Assembly: GCA_017979445.1 (NCBI GenBank)
Contig: CM030706.1
Coordinates: 33,435,330 to 33,499,329, forward strand
From: Akebia trifoliata
Lineage: Eukaryota > Streptophyta > Magnoliopsida > Ranunculales > Lardizabalaceae
Length of the DNA stretch: 64,000 bases
Reading direction: 5' to 3'
Part shown: positions 61,701-64,000 of the stretch, in pieces
Numbering within the stretch: the first letter of the stretch is position 1
How the letters are laid out: each line of letters begins with the position of its first letter
Position numbers and translations under genes: made by a program
The notes under the pieces: generated by a model
What the model saw: the letters and a program-made list of their open reading frames with translations, nothing else
Told to the model about the DNA's origin: nothing
Databases searched by the model: none

Positions 61701-62589
61701 CGTTTTTATTTTCTAGGTTATAATTAGAAGTGCTTTTACGAGTCCAAATTAAGTTTAATAGGATTAGAAGGTTAGTAATATGTTATAAATCTATTTAAGA
61801 AGTTACTTTTTATTATTTTAGAAGGTTTCTAAGTTATTATGATGTAGTTATCTATACAAGGAGCTCCAATAAACAAATCCAGCAGTTGATTTTTTTTTTA
61901 GATTAAGTAATAAAATAAAAAAAAGAGACTTTTTCTCCCATTTCTTTGTTATTTTTTTAGCATATGAACCCGATATTGATTATTAATTTAGTGTTTGCAA
62001 TTGATTTCCATCAATCTCAAACCTAGATTGAAGTCTCTAAGTCTGCTTTGCTCAACATAGAGATTCTTCATTACTCCTAGTTCTTGGGATTTCACCCTCG
62101 AACCTGATTTTTAACATAAACTCCAAGTTTGTGTACCCTACATTATGTACCCTCTATTTGGGCATTAGGGAAGGGTAACGCAATGCTGACTCTAGCAAAA
62201 CTATGATGCACCAGATATGGGTAATGGAACTTTTGTTAAACGAGCGTTAATTGGCTAAATAAAAGCTCATAAACTAACTTGGTAGGACAAAGTGTTAACT
62301 GTAGTGGTTTCATGCTAACCTTCGCACAGTCGCAAACAATTACATCAGTCACAATGAAAAAAATAACATAGAAGAAGCATTGTTTATAGCTATATCAAAC
62401 CAAGCATTCAAATAACAAAAACTCTACACCCAAATGACAATATCATCAATCATTTATCTGAGATTCCATTTCTTTTAGCAGAAAAAGAAATAGCACGATG
62501 CAAACCTTTCCAATCAAAACATCAACAGGAAGTTTTGCCAAATGATACCCAAGAGGTGTCAACTCTTCATCCCCTTCAATAGCACCAAC
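39562..62589 (-). CDS. DExH-box RNA helicase (DExH7-type), C-terminal 353 residues
   Basis: Partial: the 5' part lies beyond 64000. Exons in transcript order: 62589-62506, 59428-59330, 59239-59099, 58862-58792, 55907-55838, 55742-55653, 49268-49053, 46740-46648, 45683-45561, 39636-39562 (TAA). All introns are GT-AG and the phases close exactly. What is present is the part after the helicase core: winged-helix/ratchet segment (LTPLGYHLAKLPVDVLIGK), HA2 region (GGIFSCLSPILSISAFLSYK, FCNSYFLSSSVMYM), then the OB-fold (CAGLYPNVAATEDG, WYDGRREVYIHPSSVN, GLVTIDGWLKL). The DEAH and Walker motifs are therefore not visible. The order and wording match plant DExH7/DExH4 proteins (At1g58060 group), related to DHX29/DHX57/DHX36; substrate and plastid targeting cannot be judged. 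Introns hold a 5.2-kb copia element, a TRIM and several repeats. Confidence 0.88.
40138..40181. repeat. Compound homopolymer C8-AA-C18-A16
   Basis: A C-rich run passing directly into 16 A, within the last helicase intron. Confidence 0.9.
40611..43880 (-). mobile_element. Ty1/copia element, 5'-truncated, split by a LINE
   Basis: Minus orientation. A 141-bp 3' LTR (40611-40751, TGTTGTTAGG to CCCCAACA) follows a polypurine tract (complement CTCCCTCAAGCTGGAG). Upstream are an RNase H tail (about 40757-41077), RT/RNase H (about 41457-41610, RKYALDLLCYTGMIGCKPA), the LINE insertion, RT (about 42730-43003, QLDVKNAFLYRHLTETVYM) and the integrase-RT linker (about 43270-43870). No 5' LTR was seen. Stops make it inactive. 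Confidence 0.75.
41618..42589 (+). mobile_element. L1-type LINE 3' end nested in the copia element
   Basis: 972 bp, plus orientation. A zinc-knuckle block (CCSCKKDGESVNHLLLHC, about 42046-42100), then WSIWKERNCRVFDG, a 3' UTR and an A-rich tail. It is bounded by direct repeats TCCCAAAT (41610-41617 and 42590-42597). Copia reverse-transcriptase coding continues on both sides. Confidence 0.8.
44336..44425. repeat. Short dispersed repeat, possibly SINE-derived
   Basis: An inverted, diverged copy lies at 16480-16575. AGCTAGCATAGTTGGTAAAG resembles a pol III A box. No clear B box follows, so SINE origin is tentative. Confidence 0.35.
44917..45282 (+). mobile_element. TRIM retrotransposon, 142-bp LTRs, 82-bp internal region
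   Basis: LTRs at 44917-45058 and 45141-45282 are each 142 bp and end GTCAACA/GGCAACA. The internal 82 bp start with TGGTAACAAAGCGC, a primer-binding site resembling initiator Met tRNA, and end with the purine tract GGGTGAGGGGGAC. A tRNA-like B box (CACAGGTTTGAATCTC) lies between. The target duplication is not clear, so it is older than the TRIM at 7031. Confidence 0.7.
46014..46075. repeat. (TCAC)n microsatellite
   Basis: GAGTGAGTCACTCACTCACT: a short tetranucleotide run that changes strand sense at its centre, in the helicase intron between 45684 and 46647. Confidence 0.7.
47256..47560 (+). mobile_element. L1-type LINE 3' end
   Basis: A short tail with decayed FKEFRGTFFEYFVVHWDMICN, a GACTTCTCGTCCCC 3' UTR motif and an A-rich end near 47550. 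It lies in the helicase intron 46741-49052. Confidence 0.55.
48290..48420. repeat. Dispersed relative of the 36-kb tandem repeat
   Basis: TCAAGGGGCATGTCATCACT followed by TTTGAAAACA closely follows a block at about 36752-36785. Function and family unknown. Confidence 0.4.
50380..50542 (+). repeat. 5' LTR of the copia element
   Basis: About 163 bp beginning TATTGGAAATAATGTCTTG, matching 55414 onward. The expected TG at the start has become TA. Confidence 0.75.
50791..51060 (+). repeat. Repeated GCC-TRCGAYAG motif in copia leader
   Basis: At least seven imperfect copies (for example CCTTACGATAGGGCTG at 50822, CCTGCGACAG at 50901, CCTGCGATAG at 50931, CCCTACGACAGTGCTG at 51011) spaced about 20-50 bp between primer-binding site and gag. 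Confidence 0.65.
55414..55583 (+). repeat. 3' LTR of the copia element
   Basis: About 170 bp, aligned to 50380-50542 with small indels; preceded by a polypurine tract. Confidence 0.75.
56690..58390. repeat. Tandem ~245-bp repeat, second unit split by a TIR element
   Basis: Unit 1 (about 56690-56935) runs AAATGATTTATACTTATTTC to CCATGTAAC. Unit 2 starts at about 56945, breaks at about 57052 and resumes at about 58302 (ACGAGTGTGTTTTCAAAC, TTTCAACAAAAATTC) to about 58390. The sequence between is the TIR element. Confidence 0.6.
57053..58301. mobile_element. DNA transposon-like element with long inverted ends
   Basis: Ends of about 80 bp share GGGGTTTTTAGT, CGGGC-CCTAA, GCCTCATCTCTTC and ATTGGGA-TTTACCC in inverted order. 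The interior has two tandem copies of a 367-bp unit (57191-57557 and 57558 to about 57890). No transposase or clear target duplication. It interrupts a local tandem repeat, which supports insertion. Confidence 0.65.
58700..58785. repeat. Compound homopolymer C24 then A/GAA-rich
   Basis: C24 at 58700-58723 followed by an A-rich and (GAA)n run to 58785. On the helicase transcript this is a pyrimidine tract then G24, starting a few bases inside the intron whose donor is at 58791. Confidence 0.9.
60535..61180. repeat. Degenerate ~50-60-bp minisatellite in helicase intron
   Basis: At least eight variants of AGAGGAAAGGCAATAAAGTT followed by GGGGTATTATTAGAAAAG. Two super-units are visible, each opened by a GCATCCTCTTTGGGGTT-type block (about 60550 and 60925). 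Confidence 0.65.
61180..62505. other. Distal part of helicase intron, unassigned
   Basis: AT-rich; T-rich repeats such as TAGTTAGTTTCTAA at 61600-61860 give a solo-LTR-like look, but I could not find matching ends or a primer-binding site. No gene supported. Confidence 0.3.
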
Positions 62590-63590
62590 CTAAACCATAG
62601 CCAAACAAATGATCATAACAATAACCAAGAAACCCTTGGAATGGCAGAGAAAAAATAGAACAATAAGCATGTATAGTTTCACTGAAAGTCCCGAAAGTCT
62701 AATACTAACAAATAGATTTCAATTGAATAAAAGTAATATAACTGACATTTTACTGCAAAATTTTAGATAAGAATAGCTCAATTCTACGATTATGTAAGAT
62801 CTATAATTGCAGATACAAATAATAATAAGGATCAAATAGCCCATGTAGCATACAAAAATTACAAAGAATTAGTAAGACTAAAATGAAAACTAACAAAGTT
62901 TATATCTAGTGTCCGAAACAAGATCTTGTATTTTTGGCCCCAAGATATTCTGAAGATGAAGTTGTGAAGACCAACTTCTTAAAAAAGCCTGGAAAATATT
63001 TTTTGTTAGAAAAAGGAGACAAGTGACAATTTCTTTCTGAAATCAGAAATCAGAACAGAATCACTAATATAAATGATGCAGAGTTAGGAACGGCCAGGGT
63101 TTGTGGAAAAAGTTCACTCCACCAAAAATTACATTGTCGGATGGGTAGCCATTGGAAGCACAATAGAAATCGGGATTACCATACAGAATAAGGCAATGAA
63201 ATTTGCATTAAGATGTGGAATATGCAAAAACTATTGTCTTAACCAAAGAAAATATTTTTGGCCCAAATATGTGTGTCATGACATTGATTGGTATGTAGAA
63301 AGATGCAGAATTAGTTAACCCACCAAAGGACAAATGCAAAATATAGGTTACCATTGTTCGTACCTATGTTACCAAATTTGTTCCTACTAGATCAAGCAAT
63401 GAACCAATATGAGCAAACCAGTTCACGAAATGGTTCGTACTTGGTCCATGGAATACAAACATACTAACCAACTTATGAACTCAATCATTTTGGTACGCTG
63501 ACTAGTCATTGGATTCCACGAACCAAATAGTGAAAATACAACATATTTTTTGAGAAATTTGATTATGCCTCTCCATCTTCCTTCTTCATA
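62590..63590. other. Helicase intron running off the window, unassigned
   Basis: The exon preceding 62589 is not in this window, so this is intronic. The short open frame at 63103-63318 shows no family resemblance. Confidence 0.4.
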
Positions 63591-63594
63591 CATA

Positions 63595-63929
63595 CATACA
63601 TATATATATACGGCAATGTTCGGCAGCCAAAATATGGGTTAGAAGTTTTGGAATTGGTTGATTTTTTGTGAGGATGATCTCTATGGTGAGGATATCATCC
63701 TCACAAAAAATAGCCCATTCTGAAACTTCTAACCCCAGTTTACAAGTTGAAGAATTGTGGACCATCAATTTTTACCGTTAATGTGTAAAACCACTTTTGA
63801 TGGGGTTAAGAGTTTCAGAATGGGCTCATTTTTTGTGAGGGCGATTCCTACGGTGAGAAGATCATCCTCACAAAAAATCGTCCCATTCCAAAACTTCTAA
63901 CCAATATAAGACAAAATTTTGGCAGCCAA

Positions 63930-64000
<71 letters not shown>
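63595..64000. mobile_element. Double-hairpin MITE embedded in (TA)n
   Basis: Two hairpins, 63637-63734 and 63804-63902, each built from GGTTAGAAGTTT...TTTTTTGTGAGGATGAT arms; they are about 167 bp apart and related to each other. Flanked by TA microsatellite: about 63600-63610 on the left and about 63936-63998 on the right. Insertion into (TA)n recalls the Micron MITEs of rice; that link is inference. Confidence 0.55.

Overview
This window is nuclear DNA from a seed plant, most likely a eudicot. It is AT-rich and has GT-AG introns of up to 6.4 kb packed with broken retrotransposons and MITEs. Its three genes are typical plant families. The sequence alone does not name the species. There is no sign of operons, ribosome binding sites, CRISPR arrays or rRNA/tRNA genes.

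Layout. (1) 1-19.4 kb, + strand: a complete gene for the nuclear-envelope cation channel POLLUX (called DMI1 in Medicago). I resolved 12 exons encoding about 947 residues; every intron is phase 0. (2) 19.4-21.0 kb: a short gap between convergent genes. (3) 33.5-21.0 kb, - strand: a complete gene for a chloroplast circularly permuted GTPase of the DAR GTPase 3 / YlqF type. It has nine exons and 364 residues, and its first intron appears to use a GC donor. (4) 33.5-39.6 kb: an intergenic stretch with a hAT MITE, a LINE 3' end and a degenerate 286-bp repeat. (5) 62.6-39.6 kb, - strand: the last ten exons (353 residues) of a DExH-box RNA helicase of the DExH7 type. Its helicase core lies beyond the right edge of the window.

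The three genes do not form a pathway: one is a symbiosis calcium-signalling channel, one a plastid ribosome-assembly type GTPase, one an RNA helicase. They are neighbours only. Most of the 64 kb is intronic or intergenic mobile DNA: about nine 5'-truncated L1-type LINE pieces in both orientations, one nearly complete but decayed Ty1/copia element (50.4-55.6 kb), several copia 3' fragments, two very small TRIM elements, and MITEs that still show target-site duplications.

The most interesting finds are: a terminal-inverted-repeat element at 28.3-29.5 kb carrying the start of a ribosomal protein L9 gene (Pack-MULE-like); the two TRIMs with only 46 and 82 bp between their LTRs; a LINE nested in a copia reverse transcriptase with a visible 8-bp duplication; a repeated TGCGACAG-type motif in two separate copia elements; and a G24 tract just inside a helicase intron. 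I found no clearly new multi-gene system.
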